Shown piece by piece: positions 11,287 through 23,276 of a stretch of DNA of 64,000 bases (position 1 is the stretch's first letter; each line of letters starts with the position of its first letter). The notes beneath the pieces were generated by a model. That model was not told where the DNA came from. It was given only the letters and a program-made list of their open reading frames with translations, and searched no databases. This DNA comes from Hormiphora californensis (taxonomy: Eukaryota; Ctenophora; Tentaculata; Cydippida; Pleurobrachiidae): assembly GCA_020137815.1 (NCBI GenBank), contig CM035353.1:8587298-8651297 (forward strand), in the 5' to 3' direction. The position numbers and the translations under genes were made by a program.

Positions 11287-13258
11287 TTTCCCTGAGTGGT
11301 ATGTGGAGTACACAGAGAAGCGGGAGCATACAATGTGAACTGATCTGTAGACGTGGAAGTAGAATTATCAGCTGTTTAAAGAAGGAGATACGCAGGGAGT
11401 TAGAGAGCACTGAATTAGAGAGAGAATGAGAGAATAGGGGATATTATAGGGAGCTCGGATTTGCGGGGAGATAGAGAGTACTGAATTAGAGAGAGAATAT
11501 TATCTGGCGCTTTTATAAAGTATAGTAATTTGTCAGATATCGTCCCATTTCTGGGCAGCATCCCATTGCTGGGCATCATCCCTTCGCAGGGCATCATCCC
11601 ATTTCTGGGCGCCATCCCTTTGCAGGGCATCATCCCATTGCTGGGCGGATCCTCGGCGTTAGCCTCGGGCGGGGCGATTCTCTCTAGACTGTGAGAGAGG
11701 TGTAGTGAGCGGAAAGAAGATGGTTTATATGGGACACACCGCCCAGGGCTGCTGCTCTGTTTCCCTGAGTGGTATGTGGAGTACACAGAGAAGCGGGAGC
11801 ATACAATGTGAACTGATCTGTAGACGTGGAAGTAGAATTATCAGCTGTTTAAAGAAGGAGATACGCAGGGAGTTAGAGAGCACTGAATTAGAGAGAGAAT
11901 GAGAGAATAGGGGATATTATAGGGAGCTCGGATTTGCGGGGAGATAGAGAGTACTGAATTAGAGAGAGAATATTATCTGGCGCTTTTATAAAGTATAGTA
12001 ATTTGTCAGATATCGTCCCATTTCTGGGCAGCATCCCATTGCTGGGCATCATCCCTTCGCAGGGCATCATCCCTTCGCAGGGCATCATCCCATTTCTGGG
12101 CGCCATCCCTTTGCAGGGCATCATCCCATTGCTGGGCGGATCCTCGGCGTTAGCCTCGGGCGGGGCGATTCTCTCTAGACTGTGAGAGAGGTGTAGTGAG
12201 CGGAAAGAAGATGGTTTATATGGGACACACCGCCCAGGGCTGCTGCTCTGTTTCCCTGAGTGGTATGTGGAGTACACAGAGAAGCGGGAGCATACAATGT
12301 GAACTGATCTGTAGACGTGGAAGTAGAATTATCAGCTGTTTAAAGAAGGAGATACGCAGGGAGTTTGAGAGCACTGAATTAGAGAGAGAATGAGAGAATA
12401 GGGGATATTATAGGGAGCTCGGATTTGCGGGGAGATAGAGAGTACTGAATTAGAGAGAGAATATTATCTGGCGCTTTTATAAAGTATAGTAATTTGTCAG
12501 ATATCGTCCCATTTCTGGGCAGCATCCCATTGCTGGGCATCATCCCTTCGCAGGGCATCATCCCATTTCTGGGCGCCATCCCTTTGCAGGGCATCATCCC
12601 ATTGCTGGGCGGATCCTCGGCGTTAGCCTCGGGCGGGGCGATTCTCTCTAGACTGTGAGAGAGGTGTAGTGAGCGGAAAGAAGATGGTTTATATGGGACA
12701 CACCGCCCAGGGCTGCTGCTCTGTTTCCCTGAGTGGTATGTGGAGTACACAGAGAAGCGGGAGCATACAATGTGAACTGATCTGTAGACGTGGAAGTAGA
12801 ATTATCAGCTGTTTAAAGAAGGAGATACGCAGGGAGTTAGAGAGCACTGAATTAGAGAGAGAATGAGAGAATAGGGGATATTATAGGGAGCTCGGATTTG
12901 CGGGGAGATAGAGAGTACTGAATTAGAGAGAGAATATTATCTGGCGCTTTTATAAAGTATAGTAATTTGTCAGATATCGTCCCATTTCTGGGCAGCATCC
13001 CATTGCTGGGCATCATCCCTTCGCAGGGCATCATCCCATTTCTGGGCGCCATCCCTTTGCAGGGCATCATCCCATTGCTGGGCGGATCCTCGGCGTTAGC
13101 CTCGGGCGTGGCGATTCTCTCTAGACTGTGAGAGAGGTGTAGTGAGCGGAAAGAAGATGGTTTATATGGGACACACCGCCCAGGGCTGCTGCTCTGTTTC
13201 CCTGAGTGGTATGTGGAGTACACAGAGAAGCGGGAGCATACAATGTGAACTGATCTGT
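11287..13258. repeat. 473-bp tandem array, four copies plus a partial
   Basis: Copies start at 11287, 11760, 12251, 12724 and 13197 (the last is truncated). Three periods are 473 bp; the second unit is 491 bp because of one additional 18-bp subrepeat. Each unit contains a nested run of 18-bp repeats (CATCCCATTGCTGGGCAT type). Differences between copies are only a few bases, so the amplification is recent. Short frames recur in each copy but all stop within it. Confidence 0.95.
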
Positions 13259-13626
13259 AGTAATCACTTAATGAGAGGAAGGAGCGTCTGTACATAACAG
13301 CTACCTGCTACACACGTCACACACACACACACATCTTAAAATGGATAGTAGTAACCAGAAGAAGCTGTATCACAGTGGTGTGTATGATATGTTTACAAGA
13401 TGTTGCTACTGCTATATTCTGTATGTTTAGTATGTTTTCCACAGAACACATTAGTCTACGTGTTGTGATTAGGTTGTTATTTAGGTGCCACCTTGTTTTA
13501 GCACTCGGTGAGAGAGGGTCGAGCCCCTTGTATTGTATGTGCTACTGCCTTGCTTTGTATTGTGTGTACTGTTAGAGAGGGAGAGCTTCAAGGTACTGTA
13601 CTGGAGTGACCATTAAACAGACACAC

Positions 13627-13629
<3 letters not shown>

Positions 13630-13685
<56 letters not shown>

Positions 13686-14020
13686 TGAAGGGGTAGGGGG
13701 GAGGCGGAGAGAGAGATAGAGGTGGAGGGCCTCCACCTCTTTTTGTCTCCTCCACCTCTCCCTATCTTTCCACTGGAGGTAGACAGGCAGAGATTGTAGG
13801 GAGGAGCGTGACCTGTCTAGTCCAGCTGCAGTCTAGAAGACAACACCATTAGTTGAAGCTTGAGTGAGAGAGATGGAAAATAGTTGAAGTTGAAGCTTGA
13901 GTGAGGGAGATGGAAAATAATGGAGAGATTGAGTTGAAGCTTGAGTGAGGGAGATGGAAAATAATGGAGAGATTGAGTTGAAGCTTGAGTGAGAGAGATG
14001 GAAAATAATGGAGGAATTGA
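13630..14020. repeat. (GA)n tract and 44-bp tandem repeats
   Basis: A pure GA tract at about 13630-13682 is followed at 13850-14020 by three to four copies of a unit with the core GAAGCTTGAGTGAGGGAGAT. No coding signal. Confidence 0.85.
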
Positions 14021-15324
14021 AGCTGAAGGTCAAGGAACTATTGAAACTGTTCCCCCACACGGACGTGAGAGAATTGGAGAGAATGAAAGGGAGAGAGAGT
14101 AAACTGTGCTATTTTGAGGGCAGCAGCACACTCCATTTCTCAAGTTCAAGTGATCGTTGTGTCTGATCTAGACTATCCGGAAAAATGTGGTTTTGTCTGT
14201 GTTTAATCTTGTTACCATCCGTGGCTCTTGTAACAGAGTGAGACTTTCATAACCTGACGGAGGGTGGGTGGCCAGGAATTGAAAAGATTGGGGTAATTCT
14301 ACCACTTTGTCTTGTAACCATTATATTATTGCATTTCAGTTCCATGGATCTCAGTGGTACGAGATACTGACATTCCATTTGATATGGAGAACAATTTCCT
14401 ACAAATTAGAACCAACTCTACTACCGGGAGTAATGACCTCCTATATGTACTTCTATATGGGGATAGGAGTCACATACCAGGCGTGGGGATTTATTTTAAA
14501 CCATCCGCTATAAAATACACCATAGGCTACTGTCGAACTGTACCGACCGAACTAACAGTACAGCCAGGAGATGAAGTGGACAAGATTTGGTCAATCAAAA
14601 CGACGGCTACCACCGTAAGCATAGATTGTAATGGGGTGGAGGTTCTTAACTACCACTTCAATGAAAGTAATAACGAACGCTGTGAAGAAACGTGGGTAGG
14701 AGCTGTTGTGACCAAGATACAATTTCGCGGCGAAGGCTGGGATTCAGCATCGGATAGTTACCGAGCAAAACCAGCAGGTGAGTTAAAAACTTCATAATCA
14801 AACTTCATATCAAAATGAGACATCTGAATAACCTTTATCGTTTTGATTGAAAACTATCGAATTGTTAGGTTAATAATGTCCATTTCATCCCTTAGTTTGT
14901 CCTGGGTTTACCGTGGACGGATCAGTGCAAGGAAGTTGGAGCAATACGAACGTAGAACATACAGTGATAGTAAGGTGATTTAACTAAAATTTAAGCCTCA
15001 ACCAGAAAAAAATTTGTGACAAAGGATTTCCACCTGAAACGTACTCCTAAGGGTCCCCTCTAACGATCCCAACCAATGCTCAAATTGAGCAGAAGGTGCA
15101 AAGGCCTCATTTCCGGGTGGGCGTGGTACCTGTGTTTTCAGCCTGAGGCCAAAACCATAAGTACCCTTAAAATAGGAGTAGAGAAAAAATCGAGGGCACT
15201 AGAGTGATCAGCGTCCTTGACTTAGTGGGGGTAGGTGATGGAATTAAGTCTCTATCTCATCTGGTTAATTAGATAATTGGATAATTAGGTTTGCGCATCA
15301 CCGTTTTTTGGCTATATGGCTATA

Positions 15325-16961
15325 CACGGTGCACCAGAAGAATCGTCAACCTAAAGTTGAGCCCGCAAAACAAACTTTTGCTGGGGGTGACCCAGGAGGC
15401 CTTCCTGAACATCCCCACGGTGAGAAAAGTATATGTTATCGGGGGAAATTTTTGTTAAAATCGAAAAAACTGGTTTTTGGTCCAAATTTGTGCATAACTT
15501 ACTTGATTGCCGTTTGATGAAATATCTGATTGACATAAAATAAGTATACAAGACCTATTTGTGCACGAGGAATCGATTGCCGGTGGAGAGAAATCTCTAA
15601 AATGACCGGAAAATTGTCAAATATGGGAATTTTGTCATTTTTTTGAGGTTTTTGGCCCTTTAACCATTGAAAACGTTGAGATAGGAAGTTGGCAATAGCG
15701 CCAATCGTTAAAATGGTCACTTTTCTACGGGATCCTAAAATTTCATGTATATCCGATTCATGGTTAGATTTTGGCAAACTATTGAGATGTGCTTACTGAA
15801 AAAAGGATAACTTGATTTTCTCGTTTTTTGCGATTTTTTAACTTTTGACAGAATTCTGATTGAAATGGCCAATCAGGGCCATGCTAAAGTTGTTTATGGT
15901 ACAATTTTCGACCAAAACCAAAGATTTCATGTAAATCCAATGACAGATCATTGATTTATAGAAAGTTGAAAAAGGCAAAAAAGGCCAATTTTTACCATGA
16001 AAACAAAAATACACATTTTTTCTTGTCAATTTCCATCAACAACTGGCACCCTACCTATTTTTGCACGTAGAATTGATTGCCGGTGGAGTGGATCCTCTTA
16101 AATGATTGGAAAGCGGTCGAAATGCCATTTTTTGGATGCCCAAAAACCTCCAAAAAATGGCATTTCGACCGCTTTCCAATCATTTAAGAGGATCCACTCC
16201 ACCGGCAATCGATTCTACGTGCAAAAATAGGTAGGGTGCCAGTTGTTGATGGAAATTGACAAGAAAAAATGTGTATTTTTGTTTTCATGGTAAAAATTGG
16301 CCTTTTTTGCCTTTTTCAACTTTCTATAAATCAATGATCTGTCATTGGATTTACATGAAATCTTGGGTTTTGGTCGAAAATTGTACCATAAACAACTTTA
16401 GCATGGCCCTGATTGGCCATTTCAATCAGAATTCTGTCAAAAGTTAAAAAAATCGCAAAAAACGAGAAAATCAAGTTATCCTTTTTTCAGTAAGCACATC
16501 TCAATAGTTTGCCAAAATCTAACCATGAATCGGATATACATGAAATTTTAGGATCCCGTAGAAAAGTGACCATTTTAACGATTGGCGCTATTGCCAACTT
16601 CCTATCTCAACGTTTTCAATGGTTAAAGGGCCAAAAACCTCAAAAAAATGACAAAATTCCCATATTTGACAATTTTCCGGTCATTTTAGAGATTTCTCTC
16701 CACCGGCAATCGATTCCTCGTGCACAAATAGGTCTTGTATACTTATTTTATGTCAATCAGATATTTCATCAAACGGCAGTCAAGTAAGTTATGCACAAAT
16801 TTGGACCAAAAACCAGTTTTTTCGATTTTAACAAAAATTTCCCCCGATAACATATACTTTTCTCACCGTGGGGATGTTCAGGAAGGCCTCCTGGGTCACC
16901 CCCAGCAAAAGTTTGTTTTGCGGGCTCAACTTTAGGTTGACGATTCTTCTGGTGCACCGTG
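15325..16961. mobile_element. Inner foldback element A, TATA-flanked
   Basis: A 1637-bp near-perfect palindrome with ends CACGGTGCACC and GGTGCACCGTG, folding around 16143. It is bordered by TATA at 15321-15324 and 16962-16965. It sits in the centre of the outer palindrome. No transposase frame is visible. Confidence 0.85.
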
Positions 16962-16965
16962 TATA

Positions 16966-17263
16966 GCCACTTAGGAATGGTTTAGAGACTTTTCATTGGT
17001 GCCATTTTGTAGGCAAAGAGAAGTTATGGGGGGTCGACGTCGGACTTTTAAGCTCTATCTTCAACCGTTTAGCCGTTATGTGGCTTTTAAGATGCTCCAA
17101 ATGAGCAAAATACGGTAAAAAAGCCGTTTTTGAACACAGTTAAAGCCAAATAACGGCTAAACGGTTGAAGATAGAGCTTAAAAGTCCGACGTCGACCCCC
17201 CATAACTTCTCTTTGCCTAAAAAATGGCACCAATGAAAAGTCTCTAAACCATTCCTAAGTGGC
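16966..17263. mobile_element. Inner foldback element B, TATA-flanked
   Basis: A 298-bp palindrome with ends GCCACTTAGGAATGG and CCATTCCTAAGTGGC, bordered by TATA at 16962-16965 and 17264-17267. It shares one TATA with element A, so the two entered the same site in succession. Confidence 0.85.
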
Positions 17264-18162
17264 TATAGCCATATAGCCAAAAAACGGTTATGCGCAAACC
17301 TAATTATCCAATTATCTAATTAACCAGATGAGATAGAGACTTAATTTTAGCACCTACCCCCACTAATTCGAGGACGCTGATCATTTAAGTGCCCTCGATT
17401 TTTTCTCTACTCCTATTTTAAGGGTACTTATGGTTTTGGCCTCAGGCTGAAAACACAGGTACCACGCCCACCCGGAAATGAGGCCTTTGCACCCCTGAGC
17501 AAATATGAGCATTGGTTAGAATCGATAGAGGGGACCCTTAGGAGTACGTTTCAGGTGGAAATCCTTTGTCACAAATTTTTTTCTGGTTCTCCTGGCTTAT
17601 CACCTTACTATGACCATTCACTGTCAGAGGGAGTATGTGCGAGACGGTAGCTCTGAGAGGACCTGTAATCCCGACGGAGAGTGGAACAAGGACGCCCCTC
17701 TTTGTATAGAACTAGGTAAGTAGCTGTACCGAGACAACACATGAAGGAGCAATGCTTGAAACCACTTCCGTCATATAAATATCTCTCCTTTTTTCGCCTC
17801 TTCTTTTTCGACTCTCCTTCTACTTTTCATGATCTGGGAATTCCTCATTTGATAGGGTGCTTACCACCGCCAAGTTCCCTAGTTAAATAATGTATATGAT
17901 GTGTAGAATATTTTGGATTTCATTTATGAACTCAGATATATCAGTCTGGATATATTGAGCTATTCATGGTAACTTATGAATTAGTGTCAAATTGGTTATC
18001 AAAAAGTGCCAACTAGCATAATCGTATTGTATTGTAATCGTAAGAGACTAACATAGATATCACTATATCTCCTTTTCTCTCTCCTCCATACCTACAGACA
18101 AACAACACATTGGAACCCCCCCCCCATATAATGACTGTTCGAACCCCCCTCTATCAACTCAC

Positions 18163-20415
18163 GTTCCTCGCTGTACACATCATCAGGCTCTTTGCAGTTG
18201 GTGGAGTTGTTATGATCTGATAGGACAGAGCAAACAAAGTTCAACACTTCCCTAGAATCGTAGGTCGCCACTGCGGTCGGGAAACAGGACTTCATAAGGC
18301 TCTCGCAGGAGTCCTGGGAAATAGTTGCTTGTTGGTTGCTAGATAATATATGTAAAGAGAGAGATAGGAGATTAGAAAGAATCAGGGAATTGAGCTATAT
18401 GAGTGAGATTAGAGTACGGAGATGATTATCAAGCCTATCTCGCTCTTTCCTTTTGAGCCTCCTCTTAGCTCCTCTCCTTCTCTACTCGCTCTCTCTTCTC
18501 TCCTCCTCTCCTCTCAGCTCTCTCTCCCTCTCCCCTCTCTCTCTCTCCCTCCTCTCTTCTCCTCTCTCTCTCTCCCTCTCTCTCTTCCTTCTTTTCTTCT
18601 CTCTCCTCTCCTCCCTCTCCTCTTACCATCCTCTTTCCATATCTCGCACCTCTCTCTCTTTCGTCGCCCTCATTCTCCGTGCAACTCTCTCTGCGGCTCT
18701 CCCCTTCTCTTCCGCGGGGATCTCTTTCTCTCTCTCTCTTCTCTCGCTCCACTCGCTCTCTTTCTCTCTCTCTTCTCTCTCTCTCTCTTATTCTCTCTCT
18801 CTTCTCTCCTCGCGTCGGTCTCTCTCTTGAATACTCATGACTATCGTCATAAACTATGCGAATATTCTAGATATATACCTACAGAGAGAGATAAAGAGAG
18901 AGACTGGTAAAGTCGAGAGAAAAAGAGAGAGAAAATACAAAGACGTATGAGCAAAGTCTGGTTTCCGATGAAAAAAGAGGAGGATCTCACCACGTAACAA
19001 TATTTTTAAAAAAAAACAAGTTCACCTGCCATATTAAATCTGACCACGGTGAGACATACATCCAACTGCACACCAGTTCCTTGAGAGGAAGGTATTCTAC
19101 ATTGCAGCTATTGCTCATCCTATGTCCCTCTAGAACAGAGAGTAGAGCCGCGTCAGGACCAAAATACTCCAAGGGAAAGGATTCTTTACTGGGCGATACC
19201 TGAAACAAAGGGGTTACAATTGCAGTTGTTGTGGATTATATAATGAATGGATAATGAATGATTCTATAAATCACAGTTTATTATGATGGGGTACACAATA
19301 CACAATGATCATGAGTACTACTTATTGAGTAGTTGCTATGGCAGACTAATGAACAATAAATTAAATAATGTATACAGGCCACAGGGAGCTGATTGCCTAG
19401 CTCGACCCCCTTTTCGCGAGATAGAACATAACAAGGAGCGGGGAGGTATACTATAGAGAGTTCATCCTTGAATGGATAAATGATCATACTTCCTCAATCC
19501 TCGAATTACCCAGACCCTATTCCTTATACGCTATAATTACAGAAGTTCTCTTCGAGTAGCCAATTTCTTCCGAAACTTCCGAAGGGGCGCGAAGGGGAGT
19601 GGATGGTCGTGAAACCTGTCAGCAATCAAGTACTGCTAGTCATTTACATTATTTATTATTTTTATTCCCAATCTGAAATTATTGTTCGGACACATACCCT
19701 AGTCAACAACTCCTGAAAGACGACAGTAAGATTCTTCCATCTCCCCGCTAAGGCGCTATCAATGTAAGACCTAAAGTTCCTATCCCGACTCTGCTGATCC
19801 TTCGTGTTACAAGATATTGTCATTCCTTCTTCAATCATCGGGTATCCAAAACCTGGAGGAGATTCATTGTTTGAGCCTTGAGGGAGAGCTCACCGAGCTA
19901 AGATATATTTTTAAACAGCAACAAAGTTTTTTTGGAGAGAGTTTGGTATTATATATGTTTACTATTTGTACTAATGTTTAATATTTGTTGAAAAAAGAGC
20001 TGCCCCATGATAAAGCTGCTCCACTAATACCTGTACAATAGTTCAACTCCTGTTCTGAACACTGCTCCGAACATGTCACCCCGTGCACCACCAACTGTGA
20101 CTCATTCTTCACACCTGAAAGAAAGAGAGATGGAATAGTTCATAGTGTTCAGGTAAATAGTTGACTTGATCTGGAACTCTCTCGGAAAAAACAAGATTTC
20201 GAGGGAGGATCACTGGTTATACAAGCTGAAATAAAACCAGTAGACGGTATACACTGGATAATGGGATCTATGGAGGGGGTCTACTGGTAGTCCTATCACT
20301 CACCAGGAGCAGTGTGAGTGGGAGGCCCAGAGGTGGTGACATTACTGTTGTTGGTTGTTGTACTAGCTGGGAGAGATCCCAGTAGGAACACCACCAAACA
20401 CTTCACATAGTTCAT
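18163..20415 (-). CDS. Secreted protein resembling a Frizzled cysteine-rich domain
   Basis: Five phase-compatible exons: 20304-20415, 20031-20114, 19698-19852, 19026-19199 and 18163-18313. A signal peptide MNYVKCLVVFLLGSLPAS is followed by a Thr/Asn stretch and then a cysteine-rich region with TCSEQCSEQE, CTGFGYP, CNVEYLPLKELVCSWMY, DSCESLMKSC and FVCSVLS. The spacing of the later cysteines, with a C-x3-(M/K)xxC pair before a final hydrophobic C, resembles the Frizzled CRD that binds Wnt lipids. The match is partial and no seven-membrane-span part is seen. The last exon either uses the GTGAGT donor at 18162 or reads on to a stop at 18092. A secreted Frizzled-related-like role is an inference. 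Confidence 0.65.
18422..18835. repeat. CT-rich low-complexity tract
   Basis: Irregular CT repeats of about 400 bp. Long Ser/Leu-rich frames on both strands come from composition only. Confidence 0.9.
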
Positions 20416-21757
20416 ATCATGATATAGTGTGTAGCACCATGCTAGACAGAGGGAGAGAGAGGTTAGGGAGAGAGGAACAAGGGGGACAAGAGAGAACTGT
20501 TACTGGTATAGTATTGTAGCCCTGTATTTAGAAAGATAAAGGGGTCGGGTAACGTGGGAATATCTAGGAGAAGGACGGGGAGTCTTCAATATAAGGAGGG
20601 AAGGAATTCTAGCGGAGGATAACAGTTAGCTGATGGACTAGAAATACAACTTCATTTTATAAAGTATGTGATCAAACATAAAAATATACATAAAACTTAT
20701 CAGATCAGGAAGTAATCTACTTCAAGTAGAAACAATCGGGACCGGCCCGAATGGCACGAATAATTTTACCTAGCTATAGAGATATAATATCAACATATAA
20801 TCATGTATTAAAAAGTAGCACACTAAATCATTAACAAGATCATTCATATAAATGCACATAATATTTCATAACTTATTATCATACGCTCATGTTTATGCTC
20901 ATACTACTACAACTACTGCACTGTGCACACTGCATAATGTAGATTACTATGACGTGTGTGTGACGTGTATATAAAAGAGTTTGAAGGGAACAATAAGTAT
21001 AACCTCTCGGTGTGTATACTGTGGTGCACAGATGCCTAGCTAGACTCTGTTTCGCGCTCTTCGCTCAGATACACAGCTGCTCAAGAGAAGAAGGAGAGAA
21101 TAATATAATGGCGACAATATTGACTGTATGTAACAGAGTCGAATCGTTACACACACACATTCACTTAGTATTTCTCTCTCTCGTAAGGGAAAGTATAATT
21201 AACCATTATTTTCTTTGAGCAAGTTCCCGTGTCTACCTCAGCGGAGAAAAAGTGGAACAAATCAGATGGTAGAGTCACACGGGGAGGATAGTGGAACAAA
21301 TCAGAAGAACAAATTTGGGGAGTAATTGGACGAGGATGGGATAAGAAAAGGATCAAAAGTAGCAATTTCCTAATTTACTCTTCTTTTTCTCTCCCTGTCT
21401 GTCTCTCTTTCTCCCTCTCTCTATCTCTCTTTCTCCCACTCTCTCCCTCTCTCTATCTCTCTTACACACTCTCTATTCTCCCGTTGTTTCATGACAAAGA
21501 AATATGCTAATTACATACAAACAGATCATTGTGTAACAATGCGAAGACAGCAATTACAGGTGTATACGAGTAGGAAAGAGAAGAAGTAAACAACAATTTA
21601 AAACATGAGAGAGAAAGAAAGAGAGAGAAAGCCCAAATTTCACCTCTTTGTTCTACCTGAAGATCATTGGACAACAAAAGGAAAAAAGTGAATGTGAGGA
21701 TGAGAATGAGAAACATAACACACACACACACATACAACCACACGACAGTCCACGACA
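20416..21757. other. Intergenic, CT-rich, no gene recognised
   Basis: Unique AT-rich sequence between the start of the cysteine-rich gene and the 3' end of AMACR, with CT-rich runs at about 21380-21480. Confidence 0.5.
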
Positions 21758-22894
21758 CTATTTGGCAACATTGATAATCTCACCAGCAAGGAGTTCCTTA
21801 CTCCTTTCCTCGTTATATCCTAACTCCGATAGGACCTCCATTGTGTGTTGACCCAGCCGGGGTATGGTCCTCTCAACATTACAGGGTGTTTCGCTAAGTT
21901 TGGGTGAGGGTGCAGGTTCTGCAGTGCCACCCGGTACAGGTAGGAACATGCCCCGGGACGTGTTGTGGGGGTGGGCTGCTGCCTCGGGGAATGTTAGCAC
22001 AGGTGTAACACACGCATCCAACTTTGAAAACTTTTCCACCCATTCTGCTTGAGTTTTGCTGGCAAACGTATCACGGAATTTCACGGCTATTTCCGCCCAT
22101 CGTGTCAAATCCATTTGCTGTGGGAGTTCTGCGTTGGTCAGCTCAAGACCTTCAAGTAGGGCGGCGTAGAATTGTGGCTCTAAAGCTCCCACTGCCATGT
22201 AACGGTTATCACTCGTCTTGTAGGTGTTGTAATAGGGACATCCTGAGTCGAGCAAGTTGCAACCCCTCTTTCCGGGCCACATTAGCGGTACTTGGTTGAG
22301 GGATGAAAATAGGAAGCTACTGGCATAAGCAGCTCCATCAGTAAGAGCCGCATCCACAACTTGACCCTGGCCAGTTTGGGTCCGTGAGTAGAGGGCCATC
22401 ATGATACCCATCACACATAGAATGGAACCACCAGCAAAGTCAGCGAGAATGTTGGCAGGCGGGAATGGGGCCTCCCCAGCACGGCCTAACTTTGACAAAA
22501 CACCAGTCATAGCCACATAGTTAATATCATGACCTGCAGCCTGACTCATCGGGCCTGACTGGCCGTATCCCGATAGACGAGCATAGATGAGGCCCTTGTT
22601 GTTCTGACACAGCTCCGTTGGACCGAGGCCAAGTCTTTCCATGACACCCGGTCGAAATGGCTCTATTATCACATCTGCAGTGTTCACCAGACGCTTCACT
22701 ATTTCCACCCCCTCGGGCTTTTTGAGATTTACCGAAATGGATTTTTTTCCTCTGGCAAGGATATTAGTGGAAAGGAGAGGTTTCAACTGATCAACTCTAA
22801 TAACATCAGCACCGTAATCAGATAGAAGCATTCCAGCAAACGGAGAGGGAGCCAGCCCCGCCATTTCAATCACTTTCAAACCTTTCAATGCCAT
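21758..22894 (-). CDS. AMACR: Alpha-methylacyl-CoA racemase
   Basis: An intact, intronless 378-aa frame of the CoA-transferase family III. In animals this enzyme epimerises 2R-methyl branched acyl-CoAs (pristanoyl- and bile-acid-intermediate CoAs) to the S form before peroxisomal and mitochondrial beta-oxidation. The catalytic residues known from the mycobacterial homologue can be located: His122 in GHDINY, Asp152 in ILADFAGGS and Glu239 in GALEPQFY. The N-terminal MALKGLKVIEMAGLAPSPFA is typical. Length matches animal AMACR (about 380 aa). The C-terminus, NVAK, is not a clear SKL-type peroxisomal signal. Lack of introns among intron-rich neighbours is notable. A small inverted-repeat element lies 90 bp upstream of the start. 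Confidence 0.95.
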   Translation of the reverse strand: MALKGLKVIEMAGLAPSPFAGMLLSDYGADVIRVDQLKPLLSTNILARGKKSISVNLKKPEGVEIVKRLVNTADVIIEPFRPGVMERLGLGPTELCQNNKGLIYARLSGYGQSGPMSQAAGHDINYVAMTGVLSKLGRAGEAPFPPANILADFAGGSILCVMGIMMALYSRTQTGQGQVVDAALTDGAAYASSFLFSSLNQVPLMWPGKRGCNLLDSGCPYYNTYKTSDNRYMAVGALEPQFYAALLEGLELTNAELPQQMDLTRWAEIAVKFRDTFASKTQAEWVEKFSKLDACVTPVLTFPEAAAHPHNTSRGMFLPVPGGTAEPAPSPKLSETPCNVERTIPRLGQHTMEVLSELGYNEERSKELLAGEIINVAK

Positions 22895-22981
22895 GATATC
22901 CCAGAGAGGGCTAGTGAGAGAGTTTTTATAGTGCGTTCAAATGAGGTATATACTCTCTATGAGGGAGTGGATATATTATCA

Positions 22982-23276
22982 TAGGGATCCCTAAAAAAGT
23001 TCAGTAGTTACACAGCGTTTACACAGTCTTTACTCAGTCGTTACACCCAGAGCGCCCGCGCCGCTCTGGGTGTAACGACTGCGTCTTTCGCACTCGATTT
23101 GCAGCGCTTATGGAAACTTTTTCGCCGCGGCGCTCAGTTCTCACAATTGAGCAGCACACAATCCAATATTTTCTTGCAAATAGCACCTGTGCGCAGCACG
23201 CGCCGCTCTGGGTGTAACGACTGAGTAACGACTGTGTAAACGCTGTGTAACTACTGAACTTTTTTAGGGATCCCTA
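22982..23276. mobile_element. MITE with about 70-bp TIRs, TA-flanked
   Basis: Inverted repeats start AGGGATCCCTAAAAAAGTTC at the left and end with the complement at 23274. Both ends are bordered by TA, as for Tc1/mariner-type insertions. The core is GC-rich. It lies between the AMACR start and the 3' end of the HNRNPU-type gene. Confidence 0.75.

Larger units (their letters stand above)
14968..17610. mobile_element. Outer foldback element in sushi exon, TGA duplication
   Basis: Inverted arms of about 350 bp (14968-15320 and 17268-17610) start TAGTAAGGTGAT and end ATCACCTTACTA. A TGA duplication lies at 14965-14967 and 17611-17613. Removing the element and one TGA joins the two halves of the sushi exon in frame, which fixes the borders. 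Two further palindromes sit at its centre. Confidence 0.85.
14185..17715 (+). pseudogene. Secreted FAMeT-sushi gene, sushi exon split by insertion
   Basis: A likely signal peptide, MWFCLCLILLPSVAL, starts at 14185. Its junction to the next exon is out of phase in the simplest model, so an exon may be missing. Exon 14340-14777 encodes a farnesoic-acid-O-methyltransferase-like (FAMeT) domain with DRSHIPGVGIYFKPSAIKY and, near its end, WVGAVVTKIQF. It aligns with the domain at 49747-50220. A phase 1-1 sushi (CCP) exon starts at 14896 with CPGFTVDGS and resumes at 17614 with TIHCQREY, ending DAPLCIEL before a GTAAGT donor at 17716. Between them lies a 2643-bp nested palindrome (14968-17610). The reading frame meets TGA inside it. 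An in-frame splice from GTAAGG in the repeat end to the AG at 17627 could bypass it but would drop one conserved cysteine. Downstream exons were not found. Confidence 0.75.

Noticed and set aside
11415-13295. Recurrent Pro/Met-rich minus-strand frames in the 473-bp array
   Set aside because: They stop within every repeat unit, the period is not a multiple of three, and the peptide pattern follows from the 18-bp subrepeat.
15308-16957. Paired frames on both strands in the nested palindrome
   Set aside because: They are mirror copies created by the inverted repeat and show no protein features.
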